From NCBI GenBank assembly GCA_019856515.1, contig CP082230.1:4960001-5024000 (forward strand): a DNA stretch of 64,000 nt. Reading direction: 5' to 3'. The position numbers and the translations under genes were made by a program. Below are positions 37,680 through 45,649 of the stretch, one piece after another (within the stretch, counting starts at the first letter, position 1; each line of letters begins with the position of its first letter). The stretch comes from Prolixibacteraceae bacterium (lineage in GTDB: Bacteria; Bacteroidota; Bacteroidia; Bacteroidales; Prolixibacteraceae). The notes beneath the pieces are model-generated. The model searched no databases and was not told the origin of the DNA. It worked only from the letters and a program-made list of their open reading frames with translations.

Positions 37680-37719
37680 CGGGGTGTAGCGCAGTCCGGT
37701 TAGCGCACCTGCTTTGGGA
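37680..37719 (+). pseudogene. tRNA-Pro array unit 3, 5' half only
   Basis: The first 40 bases are intact, ending inside the anticodon loop (CTTTGGGA), and then join a rearranged spacer (ATAGAATGACAAGTTC). The 3' half is absent. Confidence 0.9.
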
Positions 37720-37790
37720 ATAGAATGACAAGTTCTAGTACATATTAAAGAGAAAGATTAAAGACATCCGGGTCTTTGGTCATATATTTT

Positions 37791-37865
37791 CGGGGTGTAG
37801 CGCAGTCCGGTTAGCGCACCTGCTTTGGGAGCAGGGGGTCCCAGGTTCGAATCCTGGTACCCCGA
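37791..37865 (+). tRNA. tRNA-Pro (TGG), array unit 4
   Basis: 75 bases, identical to unit 1; preceded and followed by type-A spacers. Confidence 0.95.
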
Positions 37866-37939
37866 CAATAGAATGAGTTCTAGTACATATTAAAGAGAAA
37901 GATTAAAGACATCCGGGTCTTTGGTCATATATTTTGTAG

Positions 37940-37974
37940 CGGGTGTAGCGCAGTCCGGTTAGCGCACCTGCTTT
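37940..37974 (+). pseudogene. tRNA-Pro array unit 5, 5' half only
   Basis: About 35 bases: one G of the CGGGG start is missing, and the copy stops at CTTT in the anticodon loop, joined directly to spacer sequence (AAAGAGAAAG). The following spacer is also cut down to about 27 bases. As in unit 3, the break falls in the anticodon loop. Confidence 0.9.
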
Positions 37975-38001
37975 AAAGAGAAAGATTAAAGACAGCATTT
38001 T

Positions 38002-38074
38002 CGGGGTGTAGCGCAGTCCGGTTAGGCACCTGCTTTGGGAGCAGGGGGTCCAGGTTCGAATCCTGGTACCCCGA
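38002..38074 (+). tRNA. tRNA-Pro (TGG) variant, array unit 6
   Basis: 73 bases: one base lost in the D arm (GTTAGGCACC instead of GTTAGCGCACC) and one C lost before the T arm (GGTCCAGG instead of GGTCCCAGG). The acceptor, anticodon and T stems are complete, but the D stem pairing is damaged. It may be a weak or dead gene. Confidence 0.7.
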
Positions 38075-38144
38075 CAATAGAATGAGTTCTAGTACATATT
38101 AAAGAGAAAGATTAAAGACATCCGGGTCTTTGGTCATATATTTT

Positions 38145-38219
38145 CGGGGTGTAGCGCAGTCCGGTTAGCGCACCTGCTTTGGGAGCAGGGGGTCCCAGGT
38201 TCGAATCCTGGTACCCCGA
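38145..38219 (+). tRNA. tRNA-Pro (TGG), array unit 7
   Basis: 75 bases, identical to unit 1; followed by a type-B spacer. Confidence 0.95.
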
Positions 38220-38290
38220 CAATAGAATAAGTTCTAGTACATATTAAAAGAGAAAGATTAAAGACATCCAGGTCTTTGGTCATATATTTT

Positions 38291-38365
38291 CGGGGTGTAG
38301 CGCAGTCCGGTTAGCGCACCTGCTTTGGGAGCAGGGGGTCCCAGGTTCGAATCCTGGTACCCCGA
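38291..38365 (+). tRNA. tRNA-Pro (TGG), array unit 8
   Basis: 75 bases, identical to unit 1; followed by a type-A spacer. Confidence 0.95.
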
Positions 38366-38435
38366 CAATAGAATGAGTTCTAGTACATATTAAAGAGAAA
38401 GATTAAAGACATCCGGGTCTTTGGTCATATATTTT

Positions 38436-38510
38436 CGGGGTGTAGCGCAGTCCGGTTAGCGCACCTGCTTTGGGAGCAGGGGGTCCCAGGTTCGAATCCT
38501 GGTACCCCGA
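38436..38510 (+). tRNA. tRNA-Pro (TGG), array unit 9
   Basis: 75 bases, identical to unit 1. It is the last unit; a different 28-base spacer (CATAATTCTCTAGAG...) leads to the second tRNA-Ser. Confidence 0.95.
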
Positions 38511-38538
38511 CATAATTCTCTAGAGTTAAAACATATTA

Positions 38539-38627
<89 letters not shown>

Positions 38628-38662
38628 AAAAAAGCTATTCTACTTAGTAGGATAGCTTTTTT
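38628..38662 (+). terminator. Terminator of the tRNA cluster
   Basis: AAAAAAGCTATTCTAC and GTAGGATAGCTTTTTT pair (one G-T) around a TTA loop and run into a T tract two bases after the tRNA-Ser. Confidence 0.92.
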
Positions 38663-38703
38663 TATTTTCGGATCATTCATAACAGATCATTGTTGAAGCG
38701 CAA

Positions 38704-38786
38704 GAATGGAATATGGATGACACGGATCATTTTTATGCTGCAACCTTCCCTGAAGGGGAAACCGAACTTAGCCCAACGGTGAAATG
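38704..38786 (-). repeat. Dispersed 83-bp repeat, copy 1 (inverted partner at 62054)
   Basis: Read on the minus strand, this is about 85 percent identical by eye to 62054-62140 on the plus strand: CATTTCACCGTTGGGCTAAG, CGGTTTCCCCTTCAGGGAAG and GTTGCAGCATAA are shared in order. It contains the small palindrome CCTTCAGGG. It codes for nothing I recognise. Confidence 0.85.
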
Positions 38787-39262
38787 CCTATAATGCGCAG
38801 TCACACTGTATAGGAGTGAGCCTTGGGAAAACAAATACCACCACCAACCAAGGGCTGAAGGGCTGGTCCCAATAAATATGTAATGTTATGACTACATCTA
38901 TTGAAACTCCTCTTATTTTTATATGATTTCCAACTTCAGTATGAACTGTTCACTAACGTATTGTCTGTATCAGCAAAACGATATGATTTTATAACAAGTC
39001 TCAAATTGAACTTAACAACTCAAAAAATTGATATGTAGCAAAGAAGACGCCTGCTATTATTATCTCCCTTTTTTTTATGATGTAGCAATCATTTGAGGCT
39101 ATATAACACCTCTTTTATTCAGATGTTGTATTATGGAGTCCCATGGTCTTTTTTGATCAAATAAGGCCTTTAATAATTAAACTGAGAGATGTTATTTGGC
39201 TACTTAGAACCCAGTATAGTGTAAATAAAGTATCTAAATAGTCTCCTCGATGTATTACTTGT
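38787..39262. other. Gene-free spacer after the tRNA cluster
   Basis: About 475 bases with no supported gene. The beginning (ATGCGCAGTCACACTG) looks like an extension of the dispersed repeat; the remainder is AT-rich. Confidence 0.35.
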
Positions 39263-39478
39263 TCATAAGATCGTATCAACTTTGCGCTGAAGGCGCTGAC
39301 TTTCCTCGTTGATTTTTTTAAGCTTCCTAATCTGGTAAGAGCTGAAAGTCAGTGGTTTGGTGTGTTTTGTGTCTTCATTACTAATAGTCTTTAATATATT
39401 GCCTGTTATCTTTAACTCATGCTTCTGTTCAAAGTTATTTCTTGTATCATTAAGATTTATTTGTAGGTCGTTGTTCAT
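39263..39478 (-). CDS. Small hypothetical protein (71 residues)
   Basis: A charged, probably helical protein: NDLQINLNDTRNNFEQKHEL at the start, and a basic helix with KKINEESQRLQRKVDTIL at the end. No signal, no membrane segment, no known motif. It lies 208 bases beyond the last gene of the big minus-strand cluster, in the same direction, and may be its last member. Biased amino-acid make-up and an ATG start are the only support, so coding is uncertain. Confidence 0.45.
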   Translation of the reverse strand: MNNDLQINLNDTRNNFEQKHELKITGNILKTISNEDTKHTKPLTFSSYQIRKLKKINEESQRLQRKVDTIL

Positions 39479-39686
39479 ACGTTTTTAGTAACCCAAATAT
39501 AATATGAATTAGCGACCTTTTTTTATGTCTGTATTTTATGAACAAGCTCTGTGTTAGATCAGTAGCCTCTTCTGTATGTAGATCTCCTATTTTGCACTAC
39601 ACCTAGGATGAAACGCAAAAAAATAATTTTGAGAGGTCTCCTTCTTTGGCTGTTTGATCGAGTTGCTTGGATTACTTTGAAGCAGG

Positions 39687-39974
39687 TTAGTTATCCCCCA
39701 TTGTCTCAAAAATATCTTCAATATTCATACCCATTTCAGTAGCAGCATTACTTACTGCTACAAAATGTTCCATTGACATTCCTCTTGTTTTCATTAGAGA
39801 CTTTGCATCAGTTTGTCTAAACTCTTCAATAGCTTCTACAATAAGTTGAACTCCGTGTCCTTCTGGAGAACCTTTTCCTTTTGTATGTTTTAGATGCGAA
39901 TTCGCAGCAGATTTACTTCCTGCTGTAATTAAAATAGTGCGTGCATCATTGTACTTCTTGTCACTTAATGCCAT
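39687..39974 (-). CDS. Small helical hypothetical protein of the paralogue cluster
   Basis: 95 residues, starting MALSDKKYNDARTILITAGS. It is predicted all-helical with a Gly/His-rich loop in the middle (HTKGKGSPEGHG) and an acidic end (NIEDIFETMGDN). No signal peptide or membrane span. I do not recognise the family. It follows the two small beta-rich paralogues of the same strand after 134 bases, so it is probably in the same transcript. A regulator, chaperone or small structural subunit of the system are all possible. Confidence 0.6.
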   Translation of the reverse strand: MALSDKKYNDARTILITAGSKSAANSHLKHTKGKGSPEGHGVQLIVEAIEEFRQTDAKSLMKTRGMSMEHFVAVSNAATEMGMNIEDIFETMGDN

Positions 39975-40108
39975 ATTATTTTACTCTTTTGTTCTTACTC
40001 GTAAGGCTTTTCAGAATGACGCCCTGTTTTTTTGTAGTTTCTAGACTCTACATTTTAATCAGATAATAAGCTAATCCTTTCAGTATATAATAATCCTGTT
40101 TCGTAGAA

Positions 40109-40525
40109 TTATTTTTCAGAGTCGTTATCTTCGTCCTCTATTTTCCCTTCTTTTAGAATATGTATTTCTTCATCAGAATTGCATGTAGAAACCACAATTG
40201 AATTGGTTGTGTGATCAAACGAAATTTCAATTGTATCATTTGCATTCAACTCATTATCCAATGGCTTTCCACATCCCAAAACCTTTTTTTTGGTGGTTAA
40301 ATCTACTTCTCCTATAGATAATTTTACATCAATTCCATTCAAGTAGATATTTGTATCATTTCCATACTCTACCCATTTTTGATTTGCACCATGTCCCTTT
40401 AAATCAGAAGGAATAGTTGCATTTACTGTTCCAGCTGTTTTTTCAGGTTTTTCGCCTTCTCTTACTACTAAAGTTACTTCTAACTCTTGCTCTGTATTGT
40501 TGATGATTTTTTTCTTTTCTGCCAT
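40109..40525 (-). CDS. Small beta-rich protein, paralogue of the next gene upstream
   Basis: 138 residues, no signal peptide. The centre reads KWVEYGNDTNIYLNGIDVKL, closely matching LWVEYGNNINIFLNGIQITA of the protein at 40536-40871. Both also share an opening of the type N-x-T-x-x-x-[LW]-x-V-T-L-[VI]-[VI]-R-E, then T-A-G-T, and a late D-N-[EM]-L-N segment. The alternating pattern of hydrophobic residues suggests a beta-sandwich. The C-terminal tail is very acidic (EGKIEDEDNDSEK), which the paralogue lacks. The function is unknown; a lectin- or toxin-like sandwich fold is a guess. Confidence 0.75.
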   Translation of the reverse strand: MAEKKKIINNTEQELEVTLVVREGEKPEKTAGTVNATIPSDLKGHGANQKWVEYGNDTNIYLNGIDVKLSIGEVDLTTKKKVLGCGKPLDNELNANDTIEISFDHTTNSIVVSTCNSDEEIHILKEGKIEDEDNDSEK

Positions 40526-40535
40526 GATCTTTTAT

Positions 40536-40871
40536 TTATACTTGTTTTGTGTTTATACCAAATGAATTTGTTCCTGCGTTATATGTAAATGTTACTCCAT
40601 TTCTCATATTTAGCATATTATCTAACTTTGAACTTCTTTGGATAACAATGTATTGTTGTGAAACAATACTACCATCCAAAACTGCTGTTATTTGAATTCC
40701 ATTAAGAAAAATATTGATATTATTTCCATACTCTACCCATAGAGACTGTCCAGAATTTAACGAGAAATCTTTTGTTCCTGCAGTATGTCTTGGATCAGCA
40801 CATTCACGAATTATCAATGTTACCCATAAAGTATAGGGAGTAGCGTTTGTGAAGTATTTTCTTCCTGCCAT
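40536..40871 (-). CDS. Small beta-rich protein, WVEYGN paralogue
   Basis: 111 residues, taking the start as the ATG at 40871 (MAGRKYFTNATPYTLWVTLI). An earlier in-frame start at 40949 would overlap the upstream gene by 61 bases and is unlikely. It is homologous to the protein of 40109-40525 along its whole length, with the common WVEYGN-x-x-NI-x-LNGI core at about residues 49-66. It lacks the acidic tail. It lies 10 bases before that gene and 17 bases after the gene at 40889, so it is a clear member of the operon. No known family recognised. Confidence 0.75.
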   Translation of the reverse strand: MAGRKYFTNATPYTLWVTLIIRECADPRHTAGTKDFSLNSGQSLWVEYGNNINIFLNGIQITAVLDGSIVSQQYIVIQRSSKLDNMLNMRNGVTFTYNAGTNSFGINTKQV

Positions 40872-40888
40872 TTCGTTTATTTTAGAAA

Positions 40889-42571
40889 TTAAGAATATGT
40901 TGTTTGTTCTTGTTTCTCTGCGTCTTGTATGACTTGAGGAGTAATCCATATAGTTTCTCCTGTCTTAATTTTTCGATCAGATGTATACATTGTTCCATCA
41001 TCACAAATAACTCTCAATGTATATGTATATTCGTTTGGAGTTTGTAATCCTAAAACAATATCACGGATTGGTTGCTCGATGGTAACTGTACCTTTTAGAT
41101 TTGCTTTATCCAATTCAATGTTTTGAGAAGTTATGCTTGATTTATAAAAACTTAACTCAATTTGATATACTTGATGTTCTCCGCCGTTATCAAATTTAGT
41201 TTTTTGATTAAAAAGAGCAGGGACTGTATTTACACTTAATTGAGTATCATAAGCTCTCTGCGAGTTTTGATCAAGAATTGAATCAAAAAGAGCTGCTTGT
41301 TGATCAGCAGGAACCTTTGCATTAAAGTTAATTTTCTCTTTGAACTTTCCTTGTGATAAAGTCAAATCAACCCAACCTCTGAATAATGGATTTTCTGGTG
41401 CTGTACTATGTATCGCTGCCCAAACTCCTGTAAACTGTTTAAAGTTTAGATGCACTTCATCTCTTAACCCTCCATTTTTCTTATTATCCTCTGTAAAATG
41501 AATTGTTGCTTTTGGTTGAGGCAAATTTTTACTGCTTGTATCCTCTTCATTTGGTAAAAACAATGTAAATGTTTTCTCACTACCATTTGCATTTTCTATT
41601 GATACCATAGTTGGCAAAAAACCAAGCTCGTCTTTTAACGATTGAGAAGCTTTTACAATTCTAACCATATCCACATATGGAGAACCATAAAAACGGAAAG
41701 TTACATTGACTTGCTCTACACTTTTTGCTCCTTCTGGAACTAAAAACTGTAATATTGCCACTGTTGGTTGGCCCTTAGGTCCTTTAGCAAATACAAAGTA
41801 ATCAGGGATAAAAAATACACGACGTAAATCTCGATTGTCTTGGTAATAGTTATAAGCTCGCCCGTCATGACTTACTTGCCAACGTACAAACCCTGGTAAA
41901 GACGGTGCAGAGATTTGTGAAACATAGGTAATATCCATTACCAAAAATTGATTAGGATAATCACTGTCTGCTGAAGAAGCAATATTATAAAATGCATCTG
42001 GTGAATCCATTGAAAGACCTCCCATTGAAGCAAATAAACCATCCTTAATCTCTTTATTAGACCAATTTTTTGTAATAAAATCATTGGTTTGAAACACTGC
42101 AATATCTTGTTTTTGAGTTATTTCAATTGCCACATTTGGATTCGTGTTATGAAGCGAATCTTTAGCATCTTTTAGGTTATTACCTGTCAATGTTGCGGTT
42201 AGTTTATGATATCCATTGATATCAGTTTTTGTCAATGGAATTCTTGTTCCATTACCACTTGTATCCAATACTAAACTAAAGCTTGAATGGTCTGCCATTG
42301 TAGCATTTCTCACCTTATTTTTAATCGAAACTGGAGGAATAGGTTTCACATACATTGTAAGTTCTCCGTCTTCAGATAAACTCGGTTCAAAAGCGGTTGT
42401 ACTATCCACTGCTTCTGAAGCATTTTCGAAACTCGGTAAGTAACTTAAGCCGCCATTAGCAGATTGAAATACTACCTCGTTTGTTAAACTGGGGTCTGGG
42501 TTAATAAGCGCATCTCCTAATTCACTGCGAATAGCACGTCCTTTCAGGACTTTTAGATTTGATATAGACAT
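40889..42571 (-). CDS. Large beta-rich hypothetical protein of the paralogue cluster (560 residues)
   Basis: No signal peptide or membrane span. The middle part has RAYNYYQDNRDLRRVFFIPD, then FAKGPKGQPTVAILQFLVPE, which I read as the same module as the N-terminal F-[YW]-Y-[IL]-P ... A ... module of its neighbours, here moved to about residues 245-290. The C-terminal part ends in a run of short strands (TVTIEQPIRDIVLGLQTPNE). A segment with PATIHFTEDN-like text (ATIHFTEDNKKNGG) precedes it. I do not recognise the family, and it is the most diverged large member. It lies 14 bases after the prenyltransferase-like gene. Confidence 0.75.
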   Translation of the reverse strand: MSISNLKVLKGRAIRSELGDALINPDPSLTNEVVFQSANGGLSYLPSFENASEAVDSTTAFEPSLSEDGELTMYVKPIPPVSIKNKVRNATMADHSSFSLVLDTSGNGTRIPLTKTDINGYHKLTATLTGNNLKDAKDSLHNTNPNVAIEITQKQDIAVFQTNDFITKNWSNKEIKDGLFASMGGLSMDSPDAFYNIASSADSDYPNQFLVMDITYVSQISAPSLPGFVRWQVSHDGRAYNYYQDNRDLRRVFFIPDYFVFAKGPKGQPTVAILQFLVPEGAKSVEQVNVTFRFYGSPYVDMVRIVKASQSLKDELGFLPTMVSIENANGSEKTFTLFLPNEEDTSSKNLPQPKATIHFTEDNKKNGGLRDEVHLNFKQFTGVWAAIHSTAPENPLFRGWVDLTLSQGKFKEKINFNAKVPADQQAALFDSILDQNSQRAYDTQLSVNTVPALFNQKTKFDNGGEHQVYQIELSFYKSSITSQNIELDKANLKGTVTIEQPIRDIVLGLQTPNEYTYTLRVICDDGTMYTSDRKIKTGETIWITPQVIQDAEKQEQTTYS

Positions 42572-42585
42572 TTTGTTTAGTGTTT

Positions 42586-43584
42586 TTAAGGTTGTGATGG
42601 TGGTGGACTTAGTGATAAATGATAACCACTATCATGTTCAGAGATTACAAAAGAGATCATGTTGTGATAACCAGATCGTAATCCCCATCTTCCTATTGGA
42701 GCACTTAACTCTGCATAAAGTTTAGCATCCCATCCTTGTGTTAATGAGTTTTCTAAGAATTGTTGTCTTACAAAACCGTCGCCTCCATACAATCCAGTTG
42801 TCATTGCATACAATGAAAATGCAGCATGTTTTGAGTCTGGTAAAACAGAATAGCTAAACCCCCATTGTGCTTCTGGTAAATATTCTGTATCTTCTGATTC
42901 TTTGCGAAAAAGGAATGATTTTACCAATTCCATTAATACCTCTGTTCGATGTTCTAAACCAACATAAGCAAGATGTTGTCGAAGATCACTCACGGTTATA
43001 CTTCTATGGTTAAGATCAAAGTAAATTTCGCATCGTTCTGAACTTAATTTATTTCCCAACATCACTGGTGTTGCCAAACTTTGTTCTGATCTTAGAAATT
43101 CTGGAAGGTATTTCTTCAATAAAAAGTCATTAACTTTTCCTAATGAAGGTATTTCAGCATATTTTTTAAATTCGGTCTTTCCTTTTCCATGTCGAACTCC
43201 AAACCATGCGCCCCACTCTAGTCTTTGGTATTGTTGAAGTTTTTCCATATATAACTCCACCTCAGATTTGGACCAACTAAATTCTAACTGCTCCAATAAA
43301 TCTTCGATGCGAGATAATTTAGAAGTAGGACTCAATTGCGGTTTTCCTACTTCCAATGTATAGCGAAGATCGTTAGACATGGTATTAAATGAATACTCTA
43401 ATGGTGCTCCAGTTCTATTTAGAAAACTGTAAGTCCAAGAATCATTTGTATCAAAACATTGGAATGCTTTATCTGTTATCTTTTTCAGTTCTGCACCAAT
43501 AAATGCATCATCTTTTTCCACAATTCCCAACGATCTTTCTATACCCAATTGCTGTAATTGGTGGTCTTGTAATTGATAAATCAT
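42586..43584 (-). CDS. Possible ABBA/DMATS-type aromatic prenyltransferase-like protein
   Basis: 332 residues, cytoplasmic. The order of features recalls bacterial DMATS-family prenyltransferases: a start of the type L-x-x-x-G-x-P-[LV]-E-[YF]-S (NRTGAPLEYSF, residues 57-66), then LRYTLEVGKP; barrel strands with basic or acidic residue-x-Tyr pairs at FKKYAEI (139-145) and CEIYFDL (185-191); FSLYAMTTGLYGGDGFVRQQ; and a closing HNMISFVISEHDSGYHLSLS. In the family these strands line a beta barrel that binds prenyl diphosphate. This is pattern recognition by eye and the pyrophosphate shield is incomplete. It sits inside the paralogue cluster, 1 base after the 683-residue gene, so it must work with it. 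Confidence 0.5.
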   Translation of the reverse strand: MIYQLQDHQLQQLGIERSLGIVEKDDAFIGAELKKITDKAFQCFDTNDSWTYSFLNRTGAPLEYSFNTMSNDLRYTLEVGKPQLSPTSKLSRIEDLLEQLEFSWSKSEVELYMEKLQQYQRLEWGAWFGVRHGKGKTEFKKYAEIPSLGKVNDFLLKKYLPEFLRSEQSLATPVMLGNKLSSERCEIYFDLNHRSITVSDLRQHLAYVGLEHRTEVLMELVKSFLFRKESEDTEYLPEAQWGFSYSVLPDSKHAAFSLYAMTTGLYGGDGFVRQQFLENSLTQGWDAKLYAELSAPIGRWGLRSGYHNMISFVISEHDSGYHLSLSPPPSQP

Positions 43585-43585
43585 C

Positions 43586-45637
43586 TTATACTAATGCTGT
43601 GTTTTTCAATATAACTGGTTTTTTTCCTTCTGTTACTCCAGAATAAGAATCTCCTGAACTTAAAGTCACATCATAATTAACTCTCAAGTCTTTTGCGCTT
43701 GCTGTAACCTTCTTTAAAGTCGGAACAATAATATATTGTGTTTCACCTTTCTTTAGTGTGATATTATTACCCCAATAATATTCTCCATCCTCATATGAAC
43801 TATAAATTTCAGCGCTATCACAATCAAAGTTTCCTATGAAAGTAATTTTAGTATGACTTGCAAAACGATCACGAACATTGATTAAACCTCCTACGACTAG
43901 TTCTGGATCATGCTTCGCTACTTCAGTTCCTCCACTCATAAATTTCACACTGTATTGAATTAGATTGTTTTTGAACTTTGCATCATAGCGAAATTTCAAT
44001 ATTTGAGAATTTTCAGCACCTTTATTAAACACAACTAGCTTCCCACCTTCCCATTTTGAGCTGGTTAATGAAACAATTACTTGATCTACTTCTCCCCAAT
44101 AAAAATTAGTTATTAATCGAAGGTCAAGAGATAAGAAATCTAATGATTCACCAGGCAATGCAGTAATCATTTGGTTTTCACTATCACCTGTTACAGTATA
44201 TTTACTTTGTGCTGCATTATAAGCTCCGTTAGCTTTAAAAACATAATCCACAGAATAAGCAACATCTAAAGAACCTGATTTATCTTTTTGGAAAGGGAAA
44301 GGACTTTGACCTTCTGTTTTTCCTGATATTAAAGAATACTTATAAGTCACTTGGTTGTCTCCCTTAGCAGGATATTTTGCTTGAATGTTAACTGCCTCAA
44401 TCTCTTTTGCTATACACTCATCTGCATTTGGTACAACTATAGATACAGGATAAGGCAAACCAAATGGATCATCAGTTCTATTGATTTCTGAAATGTAACT
44501 ATCCGGATTCTCTATTCCTTCAAGAACTAAAGATTGTGGTAATGCAGGATAAGTAATCGCCTTCATTTCAGTATACAAAAAGTCAATTGTATTCTCTTGT
44601 CTACCATCATAATAAGCAGCTCTGATATTTACTTTTGGAATAACCGTCATGGTAGCATCAACCACATCTTTTACAGCACTGTCCTTTTCTTCTCCTGTTT
44701 TCCCATCTTCATCCGCTTTTTCACCTGCAACCTCTTCAACATTTTTTGCTTTTTGAACAGCTTCATTTACCTCTGGTGCATTTGTTAAAGGGCTCCAACT
44801 ATCATCTTGTTTACTGATTTGAACCTCAAAGAAGTTCTTTAATACATAATCAAGAACAATCTGTTTTGCCCACTTTAAACCTTCAGTTTCATCGCCAATA
44901 TAGTTCTCAACCGTAATTTTTAGGTCTGTTTTTTCCATTATTCTTTGCCATTGTCCTTGAATTCCAAGGTCTAAGATAAAAGATTCAAGAGGGATTTGTG
45001 TTCCTATATTTGCCTGAAAATCTTTAATCGTTTTTTCCAATGTTCCTTTTACAGAAAATGTAATGGCAGGACGCATTGCTAAAAACTCAAGACTATAAAT
45101 TGCTGAAATCGCATTAGATTTTTGCTCAATAGCCTGTTTCATTGCTGCCGCTAATTTTCCTTCTTTCGTAAATTTAACAGAGCACACTGCACTGTTATCA
45201 CCTACTAATGAAGAAGAACCTGCAGACCATACAAGCTGCTCATCACTTACACGCAATACAGAGTTGTCATCTTTTACACTCTCATCCGCTTTTTTAGCAA
45301 TTGGACCTAATACAGAGAAGTTTACATTGCCATTTGTGTAAGGTAATGTCGAAAGGGCTACTTTGCTTTTATCAAGATTGTTTTTACTAGCAACCTGTTG
45401 TGTAATTTTATCTATTGTAGCCTGAGAAACGGCAGTATTCACCTCGAAATTAAGGAAACCTGTTCCATTACTATCAGACACAGAATCGATGTACCAGATA
45501 TAAGATAATTCTTTTTTGTCATTACGCTCTGCTAATTTAACTTCCCCTGGAATGTACCAAAATTGGTTTGGATTTTTGTGGTCAGGATAAACATCTACCC
45601 CGTCAACAGTTAATTTATTATTGGCTATTAAAATCAT
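43586..45637 (-). CDS. Large beta-rich hypothetical protein of the paralogue cluster (683 residues)
   Basis: Cytoplasmic, no signal. N-terminal module: DVYPDHKNPNQFWYIPGEVK (residues 15-34), then the module core SSSLVGDNSAVCSVKFT (141-157) and AIYSLEFLAMRPAITFSV (179-196). These match TPSLFGSNSTAISMNLT and VVYSLAFEVLRQAYSYSV of the 596-residue protein. An acidic/Lys-rich linker (about 285-325, with KNVEEVAGEKADEDGKTGEE) separates it from repeated beta modules (ITNFYWGEVDQVIVSLTS, then LIQYSVKFMSGGTEVA, later KVTASAKDLRVNYDV). The protein family is unknown to me; the resemblance to its neighbours is the evidence. It lies 12 bases after the 596-residue gene. Confidence 0.8.
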   Translation of the reverse strand: MILIANNKLTVDGVDVYPDHKNPNQFWYIPGEVKLAERNDKKELSYIWYIDSVSDSNGTGFLNFEVNTAVSQATIDKITQQVASKNNLDKSKVALSTLPYTNGNVNFSVLGPIAKKADESVKDDNSVLRVSDEQLVWSAGSSSLVGDNSAVCSVKFTKEGKLAAAMKQAIEQKSNAISAIYSLEFLAMRPAITFSVKGTLEKTIKDFQANIGTQIPLESFILDLGIQGQWQRIMEKTDLKITVENYIGDETEGLKWAKQIVLDYVLKNFFEVQISKQDDSWSPLTNAPEVNEAVQKAKNVEEVAGEKADEDGKTGEEKDSAVKDVVDATMTVIPKVNIRAAYYDGRQENTIDFLYTEMKAITYPALPQSLVLEGIENPDSYISEINRTDDPFGLPYPVSIVVPNADECIAKEIEAVNIQAKYPAKGDNQVTYKYSLISGKTEGQSPFPFQKDKSGSLDVAYSVDYVFKANGAYNAAQSKYTVTGDSENQMITALPGESLDFLSLDLRLITNFYWGEVDQVIVSLTSSKWEGGKLVVFNKGAENSQILKFRYDAKFKNNLIQYSVKFMSGGTEVAKHDPELVVGGLINVRDRFASHTKITFIGNFDCDSAEIYSSYEDGEYYWGNNITLKKGETQYIIVPTLKKVTASAKDLRVNYDVTLSSGDSYSGVTEGKKPVILKNTALV

Positions 45638-45649
45638 GATAATTATATT

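Larger units (their letters stand above)
37407..38510 (+). repeat. Tandem tRNA-Pro array, nine units
   Basis: Nine head-to-tail units, each a tRNA-Pro (TGG) of 75 bases when intact plus a spacer of about 70 bases. Unit starts: 37407, 37552, 37680, 37791, 37940, 38002, 38145, 38291 and 38436. The spacers contain a small hairpin AAAGAC-ATCCGG-GTCTTT. Two spacer types alternate: A (GAATGAG, TTAAAGAG, ATCCGG) and B (GAATAAG, TTAAAAGAG, AT[TC]CAG; after units 2 and 7). Units 1, 4, 7, 8 and 9 are intact; unit 6 has two single-base losses; units 2, 3 and 5 are truncated. Confidence 0.95.

Noticed and set aside
37407..38510. CRISPR array
   Set aside because: Regular repeats with spacers look similar at first, but the repeats are tRNA-Pro genes and the spacers are themselves repeated; no cas genes nearby.
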